From Alentia gelatinosa (Eukaryota > Annelida > Polychaeta > Phyllodocida > Polynoidae), in NCBI GenBank assembly GCA_950022655.1, contig OX465583.1, positions 18,031,318-18,095,317 of the forward strand: 64,000 bases of DNA, in the 5' to 3' direction. The notes under the pieces are model-generated. The model was not told the DNA's origin and did no database searches. It worked only from the letters and a program-made list of their open reading frames with translations. Below are positions 45,201-53,791 of the stretch, piece by piece; position 1 is the first letter of the stretch, and each line of letters begins with the position of its first letter. The translations under genes were made by a program, and so were the position numbers.

Positions 45201-46429
45201 AATGGGCCATTTACAAATATAAAACATATTGAAAGCTATGGGGGGGGGGGGGGGGGGGGGCGGTAGGGAGAGCACATACTTGAGGGATACAGGTAAGGTA
45301 GTCCCAGGTGTGCCACCCTCCCCCACTCTTCTAAAAAGACAGATCGCTCGATATTCCCTTTGTACCATATCATCCATCAAAGCAGCAAAAAGAGAGCTCT
45401 TCAGGACGCACTTCTTCCCTGGACCCCTTGCAATCCTCACAAATATTCACAGATCAGTAACTATCCTGGTCCCTGAAACTAAATCTAAGAGACATCTTGT
45501 ATAGTGTATAAATGCCAAGTGCTTCGGTGGACTTTGCACCCTGGACCCCCAGATGGATTTTATCCCTGGACCCCTGGGAATCTTCCCATGTAGTCTAAGG
45601 TGTGTAAAGCCCCATTTCCAAAACAAAATCCTGGGTACAGTAAAATGAATGTGCTTCGCCCCTTGGACCCCGAGGAAGGGCTTTCCATCATTACTCGTGG
45701 AAAAAGTCAGACTTTGACATTTTTCCATGGTGAAAAGTCAGGGCTTAGTCATCATTGCATGCTAAAAAGTCAGACTTTGACATTTGAGGGGGTGATTTCC
45801 ATGGTGAAAAGTCAGGGCTCAGCCATCATTGCATGCTAAAAAGTCAGACTTTGACATTTTTCCATTGTGAAGAGTAAGGGCTTAGCCATCATTGCATGCT
45901 AAAAAGTTAGATCTAGACATTTTTCCACAGTGAAAAAAATCATGACAGTTTTTAACACTTGATTGAGTTAAATTTGAAGGTGCTGACTTTTTGGGGGCTG
46001 GCAAAAATGTCGGGAGCGGCCGCTTCCCCCCCCCCCCCCCCCCTATTCTGACGCCACTGCAGCATCACAGCAAATCCCTTGCTCTCCCTGAAAGATTTCC
46101 TTGCTGACACCTAATAACACGGAATGGAAATTCTGGGGTAAAACACTGAGTATATGGAACAGACCTGGATGGGCTGTTGCTGAATCTCGCGGGTTGACCA
46201 CCTTGAACACCACCGTCGTCCGCCTGCTCGTGCCCCACGACGGTCCCGCCCTCTCCCCGTCCACTTCTACGTCCAGACGGAAGTTGAGGTCGACGTAACC
46301 GTCTAGTTGGGTCAGCGACATGACCTTCACCGGGTACAGGGTCTCCACCAGGTGGCGCACTGAGCCCGGGGAGACCCGCGCGGGGGCAGATGGCGCCGGA
46401 AGTGGCATCTCCATCATCACGTCTGTCAT
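29282..46429 (-). CDS. HYKK: Hydroxylysine kinase, HYKK/AGPHD1-like, five exons
   Basis: This cytosolic kinase phosphorylates 5-hydroxy-L-lysine in lysine/collagen breakdown and belongs to the aminoglycoside phosphotransferase (APH) fold. Exons in transcript order are 46429-46165, 44937-44779, 44110-43983, 34252-34075 and 30214-29282. All junctions have GT donors and AG acceptors, and the phases agree (1, 1, 0, 1). Visible landmarks are the N-lobe (LVETLYPVKV...TTVVFKV), the CMLTFLPG segment, the catalytic loop VIHGDLHPPN, the Mg-binding GLLDLGD, and the C-terminal helices ending DSWSDVIASY. The first ATG is placed at 46429; an upstream exon cannot be excluded because an acceptor-like CTCAG precedes it. 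Odd points are a large repeat insert in exon 5 and a ~9.7-kb third intron loaded with transposons. Confidence 0.88.
30911..31340 (+). pseudogene. MADF-like protein relic
   Basis: An ATG at 30911 opens a Lys/Pro/Asp-rich N terminus (MPPKKQKHIEGPP). After a frame change near 31090, the sequence encodes a MADF-like helical segment (GQLWSEKVRSMGRTPQELKT, later IWARFQFL) with three in-frame stops. MADF proteins accompany Harbinger-type transposases in some animals. The call rests on pattern resemblance only. Confidence 0.5.
31513..31887 (+). pseudogene. C-terminal relic of the same accessory protein (BESS-like helix)
   Basis: A 124-codon open stretch contains DDILGKLQEHHRFEAERHIV, which resembles the C-terminal BESS-type helix pair of MADF proteins, followed by a Gln/Ser/Pro-rich tail. 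It is separated from the MADF relic by stops. Confidence 0.45.
32440..32760 (+). pseudogene. Duplicated MADF-start fragments
   Basis: Two neighbouring copies encode (W)EEKEIKFLHQNP- and EEEEIMIKFLHQ-type phrases followed by LWAEQVIRMG, which looks like the first helix of a MADF domain. Both are broken. Confidence 0.4.
33210..34074 (-). other. HYKK intron 4, right part
   Basis: AT-rich; no gene or clear repeat recognised. Confidence 0.5.
34075..34252 (-). CDS. HYKK: HYKK exon 4
   Basis: The exon is 178 nt with acceptor TCTAACAG and donor AAAAG|GTACTG. It encodes the helical segment FEMTWIPHLRQLAQRLLAG...YQTEVADRWQHFQK that precedes the catalytic loop. It enters in phase 0 and leaves in phase 1. 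The join to exon 3 is a few residues shorter than in the human enzyme, so a very small exon could be missing. Confidence 0.82.
34303..34414. repeat. Hairpin repeat, member 3
   Basis: TGTGGACAGGCAGCCATAAAC at the left and GTAGTTTACAGAGCCACTGC at the right match the outer arms of the repeat at 1-81 and 14321-14435. Confidence 0.55.
34425..35055 (+). repeat. GGTW-rich degenerate simple repeat
   Basis: About 600 bp of GGTTGGTAG/GGTGGGTAG phrases, G+T-rich on the plus strand, interrupted by a short unique block near 34700-34830. Confidence 0.85.
35150..35790 (+). repeat. CCACAC/ATCAACAC-rich degenerate simple repeat
   Basis: About 640 bp of ACACCCACC and ATATCAACACC phrases, C+A-rich on the plus strand, ending right at the left side of the Harbinger element. 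Confidence 0.85.
37100..37386. mobile_element. Nested 287-bp MITE with TAA target duplication
   Basis: GGCCCGGCGTCCACCTACTA at the left and the inverse GGCCTGGCGTCCACCTACTA at the right differ at one of 20 positions. TAA flanks it at 37097-37099 and 37387-37389. The interior repeats CCGATATGG/CGATAT phrases. It is a Harbinger-type MITE inside the larger Harbinger element. Confidence 0.88.
37868..37964. repeat. 24-bp tandem repeat x4
   Basis: Units of CCTGAAAAGGACCATTGTGT plus TGGC lie immediately downstream of the transposase stop. Confidence 0.85.
37965..39256 (-). pseudogene. HARBI1-like PIF/Harbinger transposase, one frameshift
   Basis: From ATG 39256 the N-terminal part includes a Lys/Arg-rich stretch (KKLKKKRRRK) and FMRMPPAMFDEIVRRVGPRI, typical of the DDE_4 family. 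The catalytic part has GALDGKH (first Asp), ADIGDCGAASDAQIW (second Asp) and VENAFGILANRFQVL (Glu). The two parts are in different frames and meet at about 38740-38757, so a single indel disrupts the gene. It is otherwise full length, about 430 codons. Confidence 0.9.
39914..40205. other. Spacer between Harbinger element and non-LTR element
   Basis: Contains TTCTAGGATAGTCGATGGCA twice in tandem (39973-40012). It may be the 5' UTR of the following retrotransposon; nothing else is seen. Confidence 0.4.
40206..43290 (+). mobile_element. Non-LTR retrotransposon, Jockey/CR1 type, internally deleted
   Basis: An apurinic-type endonuclease and RT frame ends with a 3' UTR and the tail AATAAAAGCCTTTAAAACAAAA. 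The endonuclease start (KIAHWNIHSLFSKVK from 40252) is cut short and rejoins at GKGAGVGLYLND near 40343, so about 40 codons with the catalytic Glu motif are missing. It lies in HYKK intron 3 on the opposite strand to the gene. Confidence 0.88.
40343..43015 (+). pseudogene. Endonuclease-reverse transcriptase of a Jockey/CR1-type element
   Basis: The long frame (about 820 codons, to a stop at 42805) shows the endonuclease C-terminal half (IYR-type NLYRPPGYNIDR, SDHLIV) and full RT: [38 protein letters not shown] (catalytic YADD). The family's C-terminal block (LPRPRKEKFRKSA...SLWNNLP) continues in another frame to 43015, so there is one frameshift near 42805. Together with the endonuclease deletion this copy is dead. 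Confidence 0.9.
43303..43517. repeat. MITE with TTTATCTCACCCC ends
   Basis: The inverse GGGGTGAGATAAA ends it at 43517. It contains a perfect 24-bp palindrome at 43388-43411 (ACTACGCCATGG and its inverse) and a CCATAGGAATAACATTAG block shared with the pair at 1127-1428. Confidence 0.65.
43520..43663. repeat. Fold-back element, copy C
   Basis: AGAACTGCA..TGAATGGGCC at the left pairs with the inverse on the right around the loop CTCAGCTTCGCCTCGA. Position right beside a GTGAGATAA end is as in copies A and B. Confidence 0.7.
43664..43982 (-). other. HYKK intron 3, segment next to exon 3
   Basis: Contains a G-rich run at 43749-43768; nothing else recognised. Confidence 0.5.
43983..44110 (-). 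CDS. HYKK: HYKK exon 3
   Basis: The exon is 128 nt with acceptor TATTCGTCAG and donor AAAG|GTAAGA. It encodes RLHSVCMLTFLPG and a following amphipathic helix, matching the hinge and substrate-side segment of HYKK (YLVRLLTYLPG in the human protein). It enters in phase 1 and leaves in phase 0. Confidence 0.86.
44111..44778 (-). other. HYKK intron 2
   Basis: AT-rich, bounded by GTAATG and TCGTCAG. No other feature is seen. Confidence 0.7.
44779..44937 (-). CDS. HYKK: HYKK exon 2
   Basis: The exon is 159 nt with acceptor GTGATAG and donor GAAG|GTAATG. It encodes RLFMDPAAEEQAAGLLRECG, corresponding to the family helix in which a residue lies opposite the ATP site. It enters and leaves in phase 1, so it fits both neighbours exactly. 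Confidence 0.85.
44938..46164 (-). other. HYKK intron 1 with tandem repeat and homopolymers
   Basis: Holds G21 at 45240-45260, C18 at 46026-46043, and a 59-75-bp unit repeated about four times at 45705-45960 (each with AAAAAGTCAGACTTTGACAT and GCTTAGYCATCATTGCATGC). Confidence 0.75.
46165..46429 (-). CDS. HYKK: HYKK exon 1 (N-lobe)
   Basis: It encodes the N-terminal lobe, including VRHLVETLYPVKV and a beta-hairpin ending TTVVFKVVNP, which matches the ATP-binding sheet of HYKK (the VLKI lysine region). The donor is CCAG|GTCTGT; the exon leaves in phase 1. The start at 46429 (MTDVMMEM) is the most upstream ATG that stays in frame, but it is not proven. Confidence 0.8.
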
Positions 46430-48042
46430 CAGAATGCCCGGTTGTCTCAATCTCTGAGATATTTATCCACCACACTACTTTTTCTTTCACAACAGGTGTA
46501 TAGTGAGAGTGAACGATGCAGACTTGCCGATCGCTATGATTTTATATCCACCACACCACTTGCCTCTCAAGGTTTACTCGCACAGAGAATGATGGTGATC
46601 CAGAAGTCTATATCCACCGCACTACCTTATACTTAGCCTGTAGTGCGGCCACCACTCACCAGACGGTGTGTACACGGCTCCTGGCGTGCCCCGTGCGCCT
46701 GAAGCGGTCGTGAAAGAGACTAGAGGGAAACTATGTTCCGGTGAAAGGAAGTCAAAGTTACGAGGTAAGGCTTGGAAAAATTACTGCCCAAGGCCTTGGC
46801 CGCGGGCAGTAATTTTTCCAAGCCTTACCGAGTAATTTTGACTTCCTTTCACTGGTACTTGGTTTCGCTATTCCTATATACCTTCAAATGTGGTTTAATA
46901 ACGATAATTAGCGTTATTTGCTCATCCACCATCAAACCTGAAGCCAGATCCAACCTTATCGAGTTACTTGACACTTTATGTTTACTCCCCACTGCGCTTT
47001 TCATATGAATTTTGTAAGAGACAATCTGATTGGTCTAAATGTCAACCTTGGGTAGTATACGGCAACCTTGGGTAGTATCCATAAGTTACTCCACCCCCCA
47101 GAACGTGGTGTAAGCATATAGTGTACAGCCATAGGTATATAGGAATACCTTATACTATCCTTTCATTTCAAGTCTGCCTTCTATATCCACTGTACTGACG
47201 TTTACTACCTCGTCATTGTACACAGATCCAGAAGTCTGTCTTTTAAATCCACCACACTTCATTTTACTGTCCCGTCATATTACGCAAATCCACAAGTCTA
47301 CCTTCTATATCCACTGCACTACGTTTTTACTGTCCCGTCATATCACCACAGAGTGAAAATGGAAATCACGTTAAAACGCCCGAGTGAGGTCTCTGTATCT
47401 CTCTACTCTGTGATATCAGCATGTCCACAAGTCTGTCTTCTATATCCTCCACATTAATTATCCTTTACTTTCCCAGCAGGTTTTTGGTAACAGTGACTTA
47501 TGCAGCTTCACAAGTGTGTCATTTAGATCCGCCCTCCAAGCTTTATCTCTGTTATTTTGATCTTCTTCCATATAAGACTTCAGTACAATACATCACTCAA
47601 AATAGATCTGTTGACCTGAATGTGAATGGGAAGTGTCTGTATTGAGGCGTCTAGACTCCTAAAACAGGTGACTGGTTCCCTGCCCAAATGAAATATGGGA
47701 CTGGTAACGACTTCTTATGTAACACTAGAGAGATACCTTGAACCGACAGTCACGCCAGCTCTGTTGGCTCTACATAGACTTGCTCAAGTCTTTTTTCTTC
47801 TTGTATTTATTAGGTCATAGATCCAAACATTACATTTGTTTTTCAATCCAGGCCAGATCACAACATGAATGTATCAATTTAAAAGTGTTACAAGCAAATT
47901 CCGGTTGAGAGAGTTATGGATTAAATTTAGTAATAGTAACATTGAGATTTATGAGTAATGGGTGATTGGAGATAAGATGAATAGATATAAAATGAGCTCA
48001 TGTATGTTTTCAGCTCAAATGGTAGTTAAGGTGGATTATTAA
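46430..48042. repeat. HYKK 5' flank: degenerate ~65-bp repeats and a long hairpin
   Basis: A phrase of the form AAGTCTRYCTTCTATATCCAC recurs about seven times from 46445 to 47480 with variable spacing. A hairpin occupies 46718-46877. No promoter element of HYKK is identifiable. Confidence 0.55.
46718..46877. repeat. Near-perfect long hairpin
   Basis: The inner 49-bp arms (46741-46789 and 46805-46853) match at all but about three positions, around a ~15-nt loop AAGGCCTTGGCCGC; weaker pairing continues ~25 bp outward. Confidence 0.8.
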
Positions 48043-50174
48043 CCCTTTCCCAGCCGAGAATGCCTCAAGGCATTCCCGTGGCTACGGCCAGAGAATGCCT
48101 TGAGGCATTTTTTTCGTAATTCGTTACTAATATGTATATCTAATCAAGAAATACTTGATGGATTTTCGTAATTTTTTCACTGGTGGTAGAAACTTGAATA
48201 AATATGAGAATTTTATAATATTTTGGTCGAATGTCTCCTTGGTAACGTTGATATAGAGCTATAAATACCATGTGTTGCGCCGTCAAGCCTAGTCTCATTT
48301 GCGTGACGGCGAGTGAGGCTTCCAGGCACAACAACTCCACACTTTTTGTGGACATATTGCGAAAAAACGAAAGGAAAAATGAAAGATGGCTAGCGATTCC
48401 GACTGGGATAATGATGAAGAATGGGAAAGTGATCTTTCGCTAAGATTGTCGAGTTCTGAAGAGGAATCCGACCAGGATGAGTCCCCTAACAGCGCCCCCG
48501 CCCCCACCATAACAACAACTGTGGGTGGGCGTCAGTGGAGCGAGTTCGACAAAAACACCGACTTGTCCAGAACAGACGTGAGAGATGATTTACTAATCAC
48601 TCCAGGATTGACTAATGCGGCAAAGAAGAAAGAACCCACCACCATACTGGATTTTTAAAAATCGTTTTTCACACTTGACTTCCTTACGGGACTATGTGAC
48701 AGGACCAATGCCTACGCAGCGACCAGGACAAGTCAGACGAAAGGCCAACCCAAGAAGATGGTCGCGTGGATTCCTGTATCAATGCGTGAAATGACCAAGT
48801 TTATAGCAATAACTTTCCTGATGGGACTAATACGCAAACCCGACCTCGACTACTACTGGTCCACCATCCCCGTATATGCCACAGCAGGAATACGCAACCT
48901 GATGACCTGATCAAGATTCAAAGCCATACTACGGTAAGCCTATGTTTTGTTTATATTTCAGCTGTCAGTGTCAAACGTCAACAGATCCAAAGCGAGGCCA
49001 GTGTCTTTTTCAGTGGGCGAATGGATATTACTGCTAGCGATCGCTTTGCTTCATAGATTCACCTGAAATTCACTTTGTAATCATATTATGTTATGTTCTG
49101 TCGCCTTATAAATTCTGAAAATATTCTGTGGACTTTCTCCGCAGTTATCTACACTTTGGGGGAGGTTCATCAGACGCCACCCACCAGCCTGGTGCTTCCG
49201 GTGATGGTCCAGCTCTCCCGCCCAGACGAGACCCGATGTCAATGATTCAATATTTTCTTTTGCATTTTAATATGTTAACGAAAGCCATTTATCACCCCAG
49301 GAAAGATATTAGTGTAGATGAGACGATTGTGAAGCACAAAGGCAGGACTCGTCACCGCCAATATATGCCCAACAAACCATGCAAATGGGGTTTGAAATGT
49401 TGGGTTTTGGCGGAGGCGATTTCTAGATTTGTGCTTCAAATCAACCCCTTCTTCGGCCGACGATCGCCGGGGAAAAACTTCTAGCGAATCAGTCGCTATT
49501 GATCTCATTACTGGTGCCGAACTAAACAACAAGGGCCATCATGTGTATTTAAACAACTTTTTTACAGGTGTTAGGTTATTAGAACGTTTGTTTCAGATGA
49601 AGACATATGCTTGTGGTACTCTGCGGGTGATTCGTGTCGAGGTGCCTAAAAGTTTGATGACAAAAAAACATCCAGGTCTAAAATCGAAGGGCAATTGTGT
49701 ATTTTCTAAGTGTTGTGTTCCTATTGTAAATACATGGGCGGTGTCGATTTGTGCGACCAGATGTGTGGTTACTATAATTTCGGGCAAAAGAGTCGCAAAT
49801 AGCCCAAGAAGCTCTTTTTTTTTGTTCTGGAAGCTATGAAGCTCAACTCTCAAATTCTCTACAACCTTTTGGCCCCATCTTTCGTTGACTTTACTCTATC
49901 GTTAATTTGCGAGATGCAGAACCAAAATCTCAGTCTTCCACAGTCTGCCCACTTCACAGCCTCCAGCCGTTTAATAGGCCGTTGTTTTCCTGAAGATTGG
50001 CAACGTAAATGTTATTGCCGTGTCTGCTACCACAGGCACAAAAAAGGACTGGAATCTTCGCGAAAACAATCGAAGTACGGCTGCAAGTCGTGTGGGGTTC
50101 ATCTTTGTCTTTTTCCTTGTTTTAAGACCTTCCACACTGTCTCCAACTATGCTTCTGCTCAGTTAGATTCCTAA
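48043..50174 (+). mobile_element. piggyBac element, decayed, right end missing
   Basis: The left end TTAA|CCCTTTCCCAGCC at 48039-48055 is a typical piggyBac TIR next to a TTAA target. Subterminal AATGCCTCAAGGCATT (48059) and its inverse AATGCCTTGAGGCATT (48094) can form a stem. No matching inverse TIR is seen up to 50700. Confidence 0.82.
48386..50174 (+). pseudogene. piggyBac (PGBD4-type) transposase, intron-containing, multiple lesions
   Basis: From ATG 48386 an acidic Ser/Asp/Glu-rich N terminus leads to MREMTKFIAITFLMGLIRKP and DYYWS. A GT-AG intron (48934-49144) rejoins exactly in frame as ..AILR/YLHFGG. Downstream are ISVDETIVKHKGR (first catalytic Asp), GHHVYLNNFFTGV (the second Asp position reads Asn), MGGVDLCDQMCGYYNF (third Asp, in another frame) and a C-terminal Cys-rich domain (C.C.VC.H....GC.SC). 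Stops at 48656 and 48908 and several frameshifts show that it is dead. Confidence 0.9.
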
Positions 50175-51199
50175 TTTCCTATCTTTGTTATACTCTGTAC
50201 ACTTTGATTCATATAATTCACCTTTGACCACACACAAATAGATCAATTTTTATTTAGTTCGATTTTCCATTCAAGCCATAACAGGACCTTGAACTTGAAG
50301 CGCTCATTTATAATCGACTGAATAAGTTGAAGAGTTCCATACAGGACCTTGAACTTGAACTTGAACTTGATCATGATTGTATATTTTCACTTATACTTAA
50401 ACTGAACTAAACGACCGACGGATTGACCAACCTACTCGATCACAACGAAAAACTGACTAGAGCACTCGAGAGATGGTTCCATACAGGGCCGCTCATCTTG
50501 TGTGCTACTAAGTGCAATAGCGCTCAAAATGTATATATGAGTAGCTATGCCGTTTGCATCAAACACCCAGTTCCATACAGGGCTGAGTACTTAAGTATCA
50601 GTTTGTAGAGCTATAAAGATGCGGATATTTCCCCGAGAATGCCTAGTTCCATACAGGGCTGGTATTAAAGGGCTCATTACGCATTAGGTATTAAGTTCCA
50701 TTGAAACTGATAATGGACACATGTGGTTCTTTATGTTTGATATTATGTATTTAGAATAAGTTAATCACTCATCCATGTAACTTGTAAATAGGCGTGATAA
50801 AACGACGCGGGATCTGTAAAATGGGAACAGTTCCATACAGGGCTGCTCATCCAGTGGTTACCTAAAGGTACGCGTGGCTAGTTAGCACAACATGTAGTGT
50901 AGTATAAGAAAACTTGTTAGATTTTGTTCAGGCTTATTCATAATACTGAATGTTTGTAAGTAACCATAAATAACAAGTGTACGTAGCGGAGTAGGCTCAA
51001 GTGAGGTTATAAGTGTATTAATACCTACTTAACCTTCATTCTTCTAGGATGGCCGGTCATTACGACCTGCTATTTTCTGCTCTCATTGGCGAGAAGCTCA
51101 TGAGAGTTATGACTCGTTCATTTGGTATACCATATGTGACACTGTTTGGCGTTGAATACTATGTTAACTGTGGAAATAACACCTATTTACTGATTGTAA
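50175..51199 (+). other. Leader region of a second non-LTR element with reiterated motif
   Basis: GTTCCATACAGGRCC/GGCTG occurs five times (50333, 50476, 50570, 50646, 50830). A CTTGAA repeat lies at 50348-50373. It probably is the 5' UTR of the element whose endonuclease starts at 51200. Confidence 0.5.
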
Positions 51200-51631
51200 A
51201 TGACCGACAAAGCTGAAGAAATTGTGGCTACTAAGAGACTCAAGATTTGTCATCTGAACATTAGGAGTTTATTTAAGAATAAAGATAAATTAGAAAACGC
51301 AGTCCATGGGTTTGACTTTATCGGAGTGTCTGAGACACTGTTAAAGCCAAGATTAAGAACAGCAACTATAGATTTACAGGGTTATACGTTTACTAGAAAG
51401 GATAGGATAATAGGGAAAGGAGGAGGATTGGGAATATTTATCAAAAATAATTGGGCACCCTTCTCTCGAGTAGACCAAGATCTAAGTAGGATAGAGGACA
51501 AGATAGAAACATTATTGATCAAGATAGAAAAACCTAATCATAAGAAAATGCTCATATGTACCATATACAGGCCACCAGGGTACAATATTGACCGACTAAT
51601 AACTTTCATAGAAGAAATAAATAATAAATAC
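51200..51631 (+). pseudogene. Non-LTR endonuclease, interrupted by provirus
   Basis: The frame begins MTDKAEEIV and shows the apurinic-type endonuclease motifs ICHLNIRSLFKNK, GVSETLLKP (catalytic Glu) and TIYRPPGYNIDR, the same subfamily as the element at 40206-43290. It is cut at 51631 by the provirus LTR; the rest should continue beyond the right edge of the window. Confidence 0.88.
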
Positions 51632-52446
51632 TGTTAGATGGGGCCGCTGTAAGCTCGTCTGCAACTCCTGCATGCTGAGTTGCTTCCCCCACTGAAACCG
51701 CTCTGGTCACACAGTGGGGTGAGGCTCCGTAACAAAACAACTCTAGTGACAACGTGTGGTTGAAGCTGAGGAGAGGATCGGATCTGCCGTATGCCGGCAG
51801 TCGCTTTATTATATATTAGGAGTACATTTAGACGTCACAACGGGTGAGTACGTCACACATTCACATACCATTCCTTATACAAATAATAACAGGCGTGGTA
51901 GTTGGTTCCAAACATGGTTACATTTATCTCAATTGGTTACTAATGGTCACATGCAGAGACAAGACGCTCTCCCAAATATGGAGACGTCGTTTCCGTCACA
52001 CATGCAGAGACAAGACGCTCTCCCAAATATGGAGACGTCGTTTCCGTCAAGGGGCCTCTATCCCATAAAAAGAAGAGAACCGCAAAGATGTTTGCGCATC
52101 CCTCCAAGAGGATCCTGACATGTCCTGCCACGTGCAACCGTCTTGAGGTAAAACCTCCACATACATAGCATACACAAAAGGAAATATATTAGCTTGGAAA
52201 ATATATTAGCTTGGAAAAGATAATAATTTTAGGGAAGATAATAGTTTTAGGGAAGATAATAACTTTAGTATTTCTCCCTTATTATTTACCACAACTTAAA
52301 ACCTTACTTCTTACATAAGAAGGATTACGGTTTTCCTTTAACATATAGATGCATGCGTATATGTTCATCTGAGGAGCGTGAGAAAGCCGGACATGCGAGC
52401 AAGGTTCTCACAAACAAGTTGACATGAGTAACGACTTGTTGAGACT
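51632..52446 (-). repeat. 3' LTR (at least this part)
   Basis: 815 bases align without gaps to 63186-64000, with ten substitutions (about 1.2%). The outer end is TGTTAG on the plus strand (CTAACA on the sense strand). The inner boundary is unknown because the partner is cut off by the window edge; a CT-rich stretch at 52537-52559 could be the polypurine tract of the sense strand. Internal features: a 49-bp duplication (TGCAGAGACAAGACGCTCTC start) and small repeats of GATAATARTTTTAGGGA. Confidence 0.92.
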
Positions 52447-53791
52447 GGAGGTGGATACAATACGGATGTGCACGTAGGCACAATCACGCGGAGTCAGTAA
52501 CTTCCAGAAAACACATATCTTTCTCACCAGCGACTTTCGCCTCTCTCTTTCAATATAATATATACTTTCCCTGTCTGACCATGTTTAAGAGTCGTGTTTA
52601 TAAGAGGAAATATATAAGAGGAAATATATAAGAGGAAATATATAAGAGGAAATATATATTAATACTTTCGGCAATATGCTCAAGAAAATATAATGTGAGC
52701 AGCATAAGAACTTTGTGACGCGACCAGTTACACTGGGTATTTCCCAGAAAGAAAGAAGTTCTAATAAAAGTGTACCGCTCAATCTTAATGGACATGCCAC
52801 TTATGGCTACCTTCAGTGATTCGCTCAACATAAGTTTTCCCCGAGTTTTTCTGTGATATTGGCTGTCATGGCCGTACGTGACATTGGCATGGCCGTACGT
52901 GGCATTGGCAGGGCCGTACGTAACATTGGCATGGCCGTACGTGACATTGGCCCTCCCCACCTTAAAATAATCCGCAATCTTCCCCAGGTTGCTGATGATT
53001 TAAGACAAAAGAAGATAATTCCCACGGCTTTAGCTTGGGGGGCTTCAGCTACTGCTGCCATGTGCAGCGAGGAACACGGCTTTAGCTTGGGGGGCTTCAG
53101 TTACTGCTACCATGTGTAGCGAGGAACACAGCTTTAGCTTGGGGGGCTTCAGTTACTGCTACCATGTGTAGCGAGGAACACTCCCAGTGCCCTGAAGGAA
53201 GGCACGCCCAGTCTCCTAAGGAGACTCTTGCGTCGACAGAAGCGATGTTTGGCGGGCATGGTCACTGGGAATAAGGATGGACTAAATGGGAAACAACGGC
53301 AGAATACCTCCGGATGGTGGTAGGCATCAGGAAGTAGGGCAAGACATCTTGACAGCAGTTGCTAGCCAAGTGATTTGGACGACCATTCTATTTCCCCCGA
53401 ATATGAATAATCCGGCAACCCAGTGGAGCCAGTGTATTAGTCCCCAAAGGAAACATCGAAGGATAGTCCCCAAAGGAAACATTGAAGGAAAACCTTTTGG
53501 AAGGAGAAGGAAACTTTTTGGAAGGAAAAGGAAAACTTTTTGGAAGGAAACTTTGATTTAGGAAGGAAACTTAAATAAATTGTTTAGGAGGGAAACTTAA
53601 ATAAATTGATTGGGAAGAAAACTTAAATAAATCTGGTTGGAAGTACACCACATCGTCCTGCAGACATCCCGCTAACTCTCCAATATGCCTGATGACTAGA
53701 GCCACCTTAAATCAGGGTGATAAGAAAATCAGCTTCGAGGACCAGTTCATACAGCTCCATTTGTTTCTTTTCAAAGAAGGAAGACAATTAT
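52447..53791 (-). repeat. Tandem-repeat-rich region beside or inside the 3' LTR
   Basis: Four 21-bp units GGCCGTACGTGACATTGGCA(T) at 52871-52952, three 52-bp units (ACGGCTTTAGCTTGGGGGGC start) at 53023-53178, GAGGAAATATATAA x4 at 52603-52660, and GGAAGGAAACTT-type repeats at 53480-53640. No gene is seen. The region may be the U3 part of the LTR or the 3' untranslated region. Confidence 0.75.

Noticed and set aside
51756..52118. 120-codon frame in the left LTR, and its counterpart at 63310-63672
   Set aside because: It lies wholly in the LTR, antisense to the provirus, and its repeats derive from the 49-bp LTR duplication.
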